The position numbers were made by a program, and so were the translations under genes. Below the pieces are notes generated by a model. It was not told the origin of the DNA, did not search any database, and saw only the letters and a program-made list of their open reading frames with translations. From Cellulomonas sp. RIT-PI-Y (GTDB lineage Bacteria; Actinomycetota; Actinomycetes; Actinomycetales; Cellulomonadaceae), in NCBI RefSeq assembly GCF_025642745.1, contig NZ_JANZKP010000020.1, positions 1 to 57,095 on the forward strand: a stretch of 57,095 nt of DNA, written 5' to 3'. Position 1 is the first letter of the stretch. The number at the start of each line of letters is the position of its first letter. Positions 51,367 through 57,095 of this stretch are shown here, piece after piece.

Positions 51367-51384
51367 CACCATAGCAACCCCGGG

Positions 51385-51894
51385 TCAGTGCGCGACCGGC
51401 TCGTCCGCGACGTCGGGGTCCCCCATGATCCGGCGCAGGTAGGCGTAGGTCAGGTCGCCGACGGTCTGGTCGTGCTCGTGGGTGTAGCCGTGCTTCTCGT
51501 ACATGGCCAGGTTCTGCACGGAGTCACGTCCGGTGAACACCCAGACCTCCTCCACGTCCGCGGGCATGTGCGGCAGGATCGACAGCAGCAGCTGGGTCCC
51601 GATGCCGTGACCCTGCTGGTCCGGGGCGACCGCGAATCGGCCGAGGGTGGCCTTCTTGCCCTCGAACACCACCCGGATGGATCCGACCATCCGGTGACCG
51701 GCCCAGGCGCCCAGGGTGACGACACCGTCCGCGGCCAGGTCGGCACGCAGCTCGCTGAGGGTCTGGGTCAGCGGCGGGATGTGGGCGTCGTTGTACTGCT
51801 GGGCCTCCGTGACGAATGCGGCCCGGCGCAGCGTGAGCAGTTCGCCCGCCTCGGCGTCGTCGACGGGCCGGATGGTCAGCTCGGTCTCGCTCAT
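51385..51894 (-). CDS. GNAT family N-acetyltransferase
   Basis: 169 residues. Motif A of the acyl-CoA site is RFAVAPDQQGHGIGTQLLLSIL at about residues 90-111 (Q-x-x-G-x-G/A type), preceded by GHRMVGSIRVVFEGKKATLGR and followed by GRDSVQNLAMYEKHGYTHEHDQ, a typical GNAT C-terminus. The acceptor substrate is unknown. It ends about 12 bases before the glyA promoter on the same strand and is divergent from purU, with 99 bp between starts. Confidence 0.88.
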   Translation of the reverse strand: MSETELTIRPVDDAEAGELLTLRRAAFVTEAQQYNDAHIPPLTQTLSELRADLAADGVVTLGAWAGHRMVGSIRVVFEGKKATLGRFAVAPDQQGHGIGTQLLLSILPHMPADVEEVWVFTGRDSVQNLAMYEKHGYTHEHDQTVGDLTYAYLRRIMGDPDVADEPVAH

Positions 51895-51980
51895 GTCCCC
51901 ATCGTCTCAGCCAGGCCCGGGTTCCGACCACCCGGAGGTCCTGAGTCTGGACACCCGGTTCCCTGTGAACCGGGCGCGGG

Positions 51981-51986
51981 TACTCT
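51981..51986 (+). promoter_or_regulatory. Leaderless -10 box of purU
   Basis: TACTCT ends 7 bases before the GTG at 51994. Confidence 0.5.
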
Positions 51987-51993
51987 CGCCGTC

Positions 51994-52863
51994 GTGTCGA
52001 CCTCGCCCGCCTCCGCCTCCGGCACCTCCTGGGTGCTCTCGCTGTCCTGCCCCGACCAGCCCGGCATCGTCGCCGCGGTCGCCGGTCTGCTGGCCGAGCA
52101 CGGCGGGAACATCACCGAGTCGCAGCAGTTCGGCGACCCGCTGTCGGGGCTGTTCTTCATGCGGGTCGAGGTCGCGGCCGCCGCCTCCCGGGACGCGTTG
52201 TCCGCGGGGTTGGAACCGCTGGCGGACCGGTTCGGGATGACCTGGACCCTGGACGTCGCCGGCCGGCCGATGCGCACGCTGATCCTGGGGTCGACCGCGG
52301 CGCACTGCGTGAACGACCTGGCGTTCCGCCAGCGGTCGGAGAGCCTGCCGATCGACATCGTCGGCCTGGTGTCCAACCACACCGCGCTCGCCGATCTGGC
52401 CGCGTTCTACGGGATCGACTTCCACCACGTGCCGGTGAACCGGGAGACCAAGGCCGCCGCCGAGGCCCGGCTGCTGGAGCTGGTCGAGGAGCTGGACGTC
52501 GAGCTGGTCGTCCTGGCCCGCTACATGCAGATCCTGTCCGACGACCTGTGCCGCACCCTGTCCGGTCGGGTGATCAACATCCACCACTCGTTCCTGCCGT
52601 CGTTCAAGGGCGCCCGGCCGTACGCGCAGGCGCACGAGCGCGGCGTGAAGCTGATCGGAGCCACCGCGCACTACGTGACCGGAGACCTGGACGAGGGCCC
52701 GATCATCGAGCAGGACGTGGAGCGGGTGGACCACACCCGGGGCGTGAACGACCTGGTGGCGCTGGGTCAGGACGTCGAGCGACGGGCGCTGGCCCGGGCG
52801 GTGCGCTGGCACGCGGAGCACCGGGTGCTCCTCGACGGGCACCGCACCATCGTCTTCCGGTAG
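51994..52863 (+). CDS. purU: Formyltetrahydrofolate deformylase
   Basis: 289 residues from a GTG. PurU hydrolyses 10-formyl-THF to formate and THF, balancing the one-carbon pool. An N-terminal ACT domain (WVLSLSCPDQPGIVAAVAGLLAEHGGNITESQQF, about residues 11-45) precedes the formyltransferase fold with VGLVSNHTALADLA, LVVLARYMQILSDDL and the catalytic NIHHSFLPSFKGARPY (Asn, His) and GDLDEGPIIEQ (Asp). It lies near the ZTP-controlled glyA-folD operon but on the other strand with a leaderless promoter. It converges on the ABC ATPase gene with a 4-base gap. Confidence 0.94.
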   Translation: MSTSPASASGTSWVLSLSCPDQPGIVAAVAGLLAEHGGNITESQQFGDPLSGLFFMRVEVAAAASRDALSAGLEPLADRFGMTWTLDVAGRPMRTLILGSTAAHCVNDLAFRQRSESLPIDIVGLVSNHTALADLAAFYGIDFHHVPVNRETKAAAEARLLELVEELDVELVVLARYMQILSDDLCRTLSGRVINIHHSFLPSFKGARPYAQAHERGVKLIGATAHYVTGDLDEGPIIEQDVERVDHTRGVNDLVALGQDVERRALARAVRWHAEHRVLLDGHRTIVFR

Positions 52864-52867
52864 ACCC

Positions 52868-53674
52868 CTAGAGCACGTGCGACGGCCGGATCGCCCGGCC
52901 GTCCGGGGTGATCCCGGTGATCGCGGCGATCAGGTCCTCGTAGGAGGCGTGCTCGGCGTCGAAGTCGCCGTTCACCCGGCCGAGCCGGAGCACCACGATC
53001 CGGTCGGCGACCGCCTGCACGTCGACCATCGAGTGGCTGATCATCACCACGCCGAGCCCGGCTTCGCGCAGCCGCTCGACCATGTTCAGCACCTCGGCGG
53101 TCTGGGAGATGCCGAGCGACGCCAGCGGCTCGTCCAGCACGACCACCTTGGGCTGCCCGACCAGCGCGCGCGCCACGGCCACCGCCTGCCGCTGCCCGCC
53201 GGACAGCGAGCTCAGCGGGGCACGCACCGAGGGCACCCGGGCGGCCAGCTGGTTCAGGACCTCCCAGGCGCGCTTCTCCATCAGCCGCTCGTCCAGCAGC
53301 CCGCCGCGACGCAGCTCCTGACCGAGGAACAGGTTCTGCACCACGTCCAGGTTCTCGGCCAGCGCCGGGACCTGGAACACCGCGGCGATCCCCCGCTCGC
53401 GCGCCTCGCGGGTGTTGGTCAGGGCGACCCGCTCCCCGCCGACCTCGATCCAGCCGGAGTGCGGCAGCAACGCGCCGGACATCACCCGGGCCAGGGTCGA
53501 CTTGCCCGCGCCGATGTCGCCGACCACGGCGACCACCTCGTGCGGGTGGACGTCCAGGTCGACGTCCACCAGCGCCCGCACCGCGCCGTACCGGTAGGAC
53601 ACGCCGCGAACCGACAGGGCTGGTGTGCTCGTCCGTGAGGGCACCGGTCCTCCTCCACTGCTGTGGGTGGTCAT
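52868..53674 (-). CDS. Sugar-type (CUT2/Xyl-Rbs-like) ABC transporter ATP-binding protein, single domain
   Basis: 268 residues from the ATG at 53674, overlapping the ROK gene's stop (ATGA). Walker A GDIGAGKST at about residue 53-61 (typical GDNGAGKST slightly altered), Q-loop FQVPALAENLDVVQNLFLG, signature LSGGQRQAVAVARAL at about 156-170, Walker B VVVLDEPLASLG and the switch His in VVMISHS. It resembles the first half of RbsA/XylG-type ATPases that import monosaccharides, here as one domain (FrcA-like). No permease or binding-protein gene follows, so it is an orphan in this window. Confidence 0.88.
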   Translation of the reverse strand: MTTHSSGGGPVPSRTSTPALSVRGVSYRYGAVRALVDVDLDVHPHEVVAVVGDIGAGKSTLARVMSGALLPHSGWIEVGGERVALTNTREARERGIAAVFQVPALAENLDVVQNLFLGQELRRGGLLDERLMEKRAWEVLNQLAARVPSVRAPLSSLSGGQRQAVAVARALVGQPKVVVLDEPLASLGISQTAEVLNMVERLREAGLGVVMISHSMVDVQAVADRIVVLRLGRVNGDFDAEHASYEDLIAAITGITPDGRAIRPSHVL

Positions 53675-54855
53675 CCTGCCACCACCAGGGACTCCGCCAC
53701 GCCCGCATGGTCCATCGCCAGCGCGAGCGCGCCCCGCACCTCGGCCTCGGTGCCCAGTGCGGTCGCGACCACCTCGACCGGTCCGACCGTGCTGGGCAGG
53801 GTGCGTTGGACCAGGACCGAGCGGAAGGTGTCGAGCAGGATCGCCCCGGCCTCGGCCAGCCGTCCGCCGACCACCACGACCTCCGGGTCGAGCAGATTGC
53901 AGGTGTCGGCGGCGGCGACCGCGAGCAGGCGTCCGGCGTCGGAGATCACCCGCCGGCAGCCCGGGTCGCCGTCCTGCGCCCGGGCGATCACGTCCGGCAG
54001 CGTGAGGTGCCCGTGGCTCGCCTCCAGCATCCGCAGCAGGGCCGGGGCGCCGATCACCGCGTCCAGGCAGCCGCGATTGCCGCACCGGCAGATCGGGCCG
54101 TTCTCGTCCACCGTGATATGGCCGAACTCGCCCGCCGCGCCCGCCCGGCCGTGCACCAGCTGCCCGCTGACGATCAGCCCCGCGCCCACCCCGTGCGACA
54201 CCTTCAGGTAGACCACGTGCCGTCGGCCGGCTGCGGCGCCCTGCCGGAGTTCGGCCAGCGCGCCCAGGTTCGCGTCGTTGTCCACGAACACCGGTGCGCC
54301 CAGCCGCCGCTCCAGCACCTCGGTGACCGAGACGCCGTCCCAGCCGCGCAGCACCCCGGCGGACACGATCCGCCCGGTGGCCGGGTCGACCGGTGCCGGG
54401 ACACCGACCCCGATCGCGAGCAGTTCGGACAGCCCGGTGTCCAGGCTCTCCACCAGTTCGGCGATCAGCAGGGCCGCCCGCTCCAATCCGGCGTCCGCGC
54501 GGTGCTCCGGCGGCAACGGCATCCGCTGCTCGGCCAGGATCTGCTGCCCGGCGTCGGCGATCGCGACCCGCAACGACCGGGAGCCGAAGTGCACCCCGGC
54601 GACCAGACCGAGGTTCCGCGCCAGGGTCACCTGCTGGGCGCGACGGCCGCTGCGGATGCTGGAGGAGGTGTGCAGGACACCGGCGGAGGTGAGCTCCTTG
54701 ACGATGTTCGACACGGTGGCGGGTGACAGCCCGGTGACACCGGCCAGCTCGACCTGCGTGAGGGAACCACGCTGCTGGACGGCACTCACGATCCGGGCGC
54801 GGTTGGCTTCACGGAGCGAAGACTGCGAACCCGGGGTCACCCTCTCAGTGCCCAC
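53671..54855 (-). CDS. ROK-family transcriptional repressor (NagC/XylR-like)
   Basis: 394 residues from a GTG 6 bases after TATCCT, so probably leaderless. The N-terminal HTH is ANRARIVSAVQQRGSLTQVELAGVTGLSPATVSNIVKELTSAGVL at about residues 17-62. The ROK domain has two ATPase-type lobes with GVGVPAPVDPATG, the zinc-binding and sugar-binding H-C-C-C motif in GHITVDENGPICRCGNRGCLDAVIGAPAL at about residues 243-271, and VVVVGGRLAEAG. Such repressors sense xylose, glucosamine or related sugars. The coupled downstream gene is the sugar ABC ATPase, its likely target operon. Confidence 0.9.
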   Translation of the reverse strand: MGTERVTPGSQSSLREANRARIVSAVQQRGSLTQVELAGVTGLSPATVSNIVKELTSAGVLHTSSSIRSGRRAQQVTLARNLGLVAGVHFGSRSLRVAIADAGQQILAEQRMPLPPEHRADAGLERAALLIAELVESLDTGLSELLAIGVGVPAPVDPATGRIVSAGVLRGWDGVSVTEVLERRLGAPVFVDNDANLGALAELRQGAAAGRRHVVYLKVSHGVGAGLIVSGQLVHGRAGAAGEFGHITVDENGPICRCGNRGCLDAVIGAPALLRMLEASHGHLTLPDVIARAQDGDPGCRRVISDAGRLLAVAAADTCNLLDPEVVVVGGRLAEAGAILLDTFRSVLVQRTLPSTVGPVEVVATALGTEAEVRGALALAMDHAGVAESLVVAG

Positions 54856-54861
54856 CCCAGG

Positions 54862-54867
54862 AGGATA
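54862..54867 (-). promoter_or_regulatory. Leaderless -10 box of the ROK gene
   Basis: TATCCT on the minus strand, 6 bases before the GTG at 54855. Confidence 0.5.
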
Positions 54868-54931
54868 GCGCCGCCGCTGCGCGGGTCCGCACCAGCGCGC
54901 GATTGGGTTCAGGTCGTGACGTCAGCGCGGT

Positions 54932-54950
54932 TGGTACCATCGTGGTACCA
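54932..54950. promoter_or_regulatory. Operator of the antitoxin-toxin operon: two TGGTACCA boxes
   Basis: TGGTACCA occurs at 54932-54939 and 54943-54950, each self-palindromic, with 11-bp centre spacing (about one helical turn). A -10-like TACCAT (54935-54940) lies within. This is the kind of site a ribbon-helix-helix antitoxin would use for autorepression. Confidence 0.65.
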
Positions 54951-54971
54951 CCCACCGGAGGAAGGATCCTC

Positions 54972-55166
54972 ATGGCCCGCACGCTGCGTCTGTCCGACGA
55001 GGCCGAACACGCCGTCACGAGCCTGGCCGCCGCCGAGAACATCTCGCAGAACGAACTCATCAGCCGCGCCGTCCTCGACTACGCCGCCAAGCGGACCTCC
55101 GTCCGCGACGCGCTGCTGGCCGAGATCGTCGCCGAGGACGCGGAGATCCTCGACCGCCTGGCATGA
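54972..55166 (+). CDS. Ribbon-helix-helix antitoxin, partner of the Doc-like toxin
   Basis: 64 residues from the ATG at 54972, with GGAGGAAGG 8 nt upstream. MARTLRLSDEAEHAVTSLAAAENISQNELISRAVLDYAAKR is a typical CopG/RHH DNA-binding half (beta strand then two helices), and the remaining residues (TSVRDALLAEIVAEDAEILDRL) would wrap the toxin. Its stop overlaps the toxin ATG by 4 bases, the usual toxin-antitoxin coupling. Upstream duplicate palindromes fit autorepression. Confidence 0.85.
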   Translation: MARTLRLSDEAEHAVTSLAAAENISQNELISRAVLDYAAKRTSVRDALLAEIVAEDAEILDRLA

Positions 55167-55540
55167 ACACGGTCCACCTCGGCCCCGACGACCTGCTGGC
55201 TGCCGCGAAGGCGTTCCTGGGCGCCGATCCGGTGCTGCGCGATCCGGGGGCCCTGATCGCCGCCGCGGTCCAACCCGGCACCACCTGGGAGGGCGTCCCG
55301 CTGTACCCGACTCTGGACGACAAGGCCGCGGCCCTGCTCGTCAGCATCGTGGCCAATCATCCGCTGGTGGACGGCAACAAGCGCCTCGGCTGGGTGAGCA
55401 CGCGGTTGTTCTACGCGCTCAACGGCCGGCGCTTGTCGATGCCGACCGACGAGGCGGTCGCCTTCGTGCTGTCGATCGCCGACGGCAGCCTGCGCGACGT
55501 GCCACAGGTCGCTCGACGACTCGCCGCCGCAGCGGCATGA
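55163..55540 (+). CDS. Doc/Fic-family toxin
   Basis: 125 residues, the length of Doc proteins, with HPLVDGNKRLGW at about residues 66-77, matching the Fic/Doc motif HxFxD(G/A)NKR; the usual Phe is Leu. Doc phosphorylates elongation factor Tu and Fic enzymes AMPylate targets; a DGNKR rather than DANKR loop leaves open which reaction occurs. It is coupled to an RHH antitoxin by a 4-base overlap, and so is probably a functional TA module. A terminator hairpin begins immediately after its stop. Confidence 0.88.
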   Translation: MNTVHLGPDDLLAAAKAFLGADPVLRDPGALIAAAVQPGTTWEGVPLYPTLDDKAAALLVSIVANHPLVDGNKRLGWVSTRLFYALNGRRLSMPTDEAVAFVLSIADGSLRDVPQVARRLAAAAA

Positions 55541-55578
55541 CGGAGGCCCACCCCGGACCGAGCCGGGATGGGCCTCCG
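55541..55578. terminator. Shared hairpin terminator between the Doc-like gene and idh
   Basis: CGGAGGCCCACCCCGG (55541-55556) pairs with CCGGGATGGGCCTCCG (55563-55578), 16 positions with a single C/A mismatch and a 6-nt loop. Both flanking genes end toward it. Confidence 0.7.
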
Positions 55579-55594
55579 ATGACGGTCGGGCCGG

Positions 55595-56812
55595 TCAGCC
55601 CAGGCGCGCCGCCAGGTTCTCGTCCAGCGCCGCGAGGAAGTCCTCGGTGGTCAGCCACGCCTGGTCCGGGCCGACCAGGAGCGCGAGGTCCTTGGTCATC
55701 TTCCCGGACTCGACGGTCTTGACCACCACGTCCTCCAGGGTCTCCGCGAAGGTGATGACCTCGGGGGTGGAGTCCAGCTTGCCGCGGTGCTTGAGGCCAC
55801 CGGTCCAGGCGAAGATCGACGCGATCGGGTTGGTCGAGGTCGGCTTGCCCTGCTGGTGCTGGCGGTAGTGCCGGGTCACCGTGCCGTGGGCGGCCTCGGC
55901 CTCGACGGTCTGCCCGTCCGGCGTCATCAGGACCGAGGTCATCAGGCCGAGCGAGCCGAAGCCCTGCGCGACGGTGTCGGACTGCACGTCGCCGTCGTAG
56001 TTCTTGCAGGCCCAGACGTAACCGCCCTCCCACTTCATCGCGGAGGCGACCATGTCGTCGATCAGCCGGTGCTCGTAGGTCAGGCCCTTGGCCGCGAACT
56101 CGGCGGCGAACTCCGCGTCGAACACCTCCTGGAAGATGTCCTTGAACGCGCCGTCGTAGGCCTTGAGGATGGTGTTCTTGGTGGACAGGTACACCGGGTA
56201 GTTCCGCTGCAGGCCGTAGGCGAAGGACGCCCGGGCGAAATCGCGGATCGACTCGTTGAAGTTGTACATGCCCATCGCGACGCCGCCGGCTTCGGGGTAG
56301 GTCACGACCTCCTGGTGGATCGGCTCGGAGCCGTCCGCCGGGGTGTAGGTGAGCGTCAGGGTGCCGGCGCCGGGGACCTTGAAGTTGGTCGCCTTGTACT
56401 GGTCGCCGTGGGCGTGCCGGCCGATGATGATCGGCTTGTTCCACCCCGGCACCAGGCGCGGGATGTTGCTGATGATGATCGGCTCGCGGAAGACCACGCC
56501 GCCGAGGATGTTGCGGATGGTGCCGTTCGGCGACACCCACATCTTCTTCAGGCCGAACTCCTCGACCCGGGCCTCGTCCGGCGTGATGGTGGCGCACTTG
56601 ACGCCGACGCCGTGCTCCTTGATCGCGTGCGCCGCGTCGACCGTGACCTGGTCGTCGGTGGCGTCGCGGTTCTGGATCGACAGGTCGTAGTACCGCAGGT
56701 CGATGTCCAGATAGGGGTGGATCAGGCGGTCCTTGATGAACTGCCAGATGATCCGCGTCATCTCGTCGCCGTCGAGCTCGACGACCGGTCCCTGCACCTT
56801 GATCTTCGCCAT
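55595..56812 (-). CDS. icd: NADP-dependent isocitrate dehydrogenase (homodimeric type)
   Basis: 405 residues from the ATG at 56812. The eukaryote-like dimeric subclass is shown by the start [85 protein letters not shown] (metal-binding Asp) and [23 protein letters not shown]. It makes 2-oxoglutarate and NADPH in the TCA cycle. The -10 TAATCT lies 7 bases before the ATG, so a leaderless mRNA is likely. A palindrome sits just upstream. Confidence 0.95.
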   Translation of the reverse strand: MAKIKVQGPVVELDGDEMTRIIWQFIKDRLIHPYLDIDLRYYDLSIQNRDATDDQVTVDAAHAIKEHGVGVKCATITPDEARVEEFGLKKMWVSPNGTIRNILGGVVFREPIIISNIPRLVPGWNKPIIIGRHAHGDQYKATNFKVPGAGTLTLTYTPADGSEPIHQEVVTYPEAGGVAMGMYNFNESIRDFARASFAYGLQRNYPVYLSTKNTILKAYDGAFKDIFQEVFDAEFAAEFAAKGLTYEHRLIDDMVASAMKWEGGYVWACKNYDGDVQSDTVAQGFGSLGLMTSVLMTPDGQTVEAEAAHGTVTRHYRQHQQGKPTSTNPIASIFAWTGGLKHRGKLDSTPEVITFAETLEDVVVKTVESGKMTKDLALLVGPDQAWLTTEDFLAALDENLAARLG

Positions 56813-56819
56813 GCGCGCC

Positions 56820-56825
56820 AGATTA
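56820..56825 (-). promoter_or_regulatory. Leaderless -10 box of icd
   Basis: TAATCT on the minus strand, 7 bases before the ATG at 56812. Confidence 0.55.
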
Positions 56826-56833
56826 CTTGACGT

Positions 56834-56845
56834 CGAGATATCTCG
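56834..56845. promoter_or_regulatory. Palindrome CGAGATATCTCG upstream of icd
   Basis: A perfect 12-bp palindrome, AT-rich at its centre, 9 bases upstream of the icd -10; flanked by TGACG and CGTCA. It could be an operator over the -35 region. Confidence 0.5.
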
Positions 56846-56980
56846 GGTCGTCAGGCCGACTTCCAGGCGGCGCACAGGCTCTGCTGGCATGCTGAGTGGC
56901 CGAGTCGGTGCCAGGAGCACGACCCACCGCCGCGACGCAGCATCCGCGGCTCCATCGATCTGACGAACGACGGGATCACC

Positions 56981-57095
56981 ATGTCGCAGGAGAAGCCCGG
57001 CACCCCGGGCGAGCCGGAGAACACCCCGCAGCAGCCGGAGACCACCCCGGACGCCCCACACCACTGGTGGAGCGACCCGGCATCATGCCCGGGTT
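56981..57095 (+). CDS. Start of a Pro/Glu/Thr-rich protein, cut by the window end
   Basis: The frame from the ATG at 56981 stays open to the last base (38 codons). The product ([20 protein letters not shown], then ...[12 protein letters not shown]) is a disordered N-terminus rich in Pro, Glu and Thr, with two adjacent Trp that could begin a domain. No family is assignable. Codon use is GC-rich at third positions, as in neighbours. The 168 bases between its start and that of divergent icd hold the promoters. Confidence 0.45.
   Translation, partial: MSQEKPGTPGEPENTPQQPETTPDAPHHWWSDPASCPG

Overview
The window is a GC-rich (about 70% or more by eye), densely coded bacterial chromosome segment. 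It is actinobacterial: it carries whiB7, mycoredoxin, the AdnA/AdnB helicase-nuclease pair, UvrD2 with an HRDC domain, DUF3107 and DUF5679 proteins, and a UPF0182 membrane protein. From memory, the block of about 5.1-30.5 kb follows the gene order of Mycobacterium tuberculosis Rv3193c-Rv3211 (UPF0182, PDZ protease, DUF2342, whiB7, uvrD2, mrx1, nudC, adnB, adnA, TetR, DUF3107, ferritin-like, DEAD helicase). The sugar genes and codon bias suggest a Cellulomonadaceae-like organism, but that is inference. I see no IS element, prophage, CRISPR array or rRNA.

Layout. 0-4.8 kb: the end of a GH125 alpha-mannosidase gene fused in frame to a RidA module, a Gfo/Idh/MocA oxidoreductase, a GlxA-type AraC regulator and gapA. 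4.9-14.2 kb: initiator tRNA-Met, UPF0182 protein, PPA1309-like protein, PDZ/Lon-fold protease, DUF2342 zincin, YgjP-like metalloprotease, DUF5679 zinc ribbon, a ThiF/E1-like protein, and whiB7 with a long leader. 14.2-25.3 kb: redox and repair genes (uvrD2, mycoredoxin, nudC, a phosphotransferase, adnB, adnA). 25.4-38.6 kb: TetR, DUF3107, ferritin-like protein, MFS transporter, DEAD-box helicase, MpaB-like protein, MarC, PHP phosphoesterase, aminopeptidase P, GSP17M-like protein, soluble MgtE/CBS protein, DUF1003 protein and Mrp ATPase. 38.6-42.5 kb: a frameshifted P-loop kinase, a repeat array, and a DeoR-galT-galK operon. 42.5-48.5 kb: a GH16-like protein with an ArsR-type regulator divergent from an MFS exporter, a membrane protein, xth and a MalY-type aminotransferase. 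48.5-49.0 kb: a second repeat array. 49.0-52.9 kb: one-carbon genes (glyA-folD behind a ZTP riboswitch; purU nearby). 52.9-57.1 kb: ROK regulator with a lone sugar ABC ATPase, an RHH-Doc toxin-antitoxin pair, isocitrate dehydrogenase, and the start of an unidentified gene.

The most striking structure is upstream of whiB7. A promoter overlapping the uvrD2 stop codon is followed by a 20-codon uORF, then a 67-codon uORF whose start overlaps the first uORF's stop, then a textbook intrinsic terminator 15 nt after the second uORF, and then whiB7. This has the architecture of ribosome-controlled attenuation of an antibiotic-response regulator.

A second theme is promoter architecture. Many genes have a -10-like hexamer (TANNNT or close) only 5-7 nt upstream of the start codon, implying leaderless mRNAs. 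In two cases (mrp, ArsR) the longest ORF's first ATG lies inside the -10 box, so the next ATG is preferred. Convergent genes are separated by very strong hairpins that share arms (ACGAAGGCCC or CGACGACGCCCG types).
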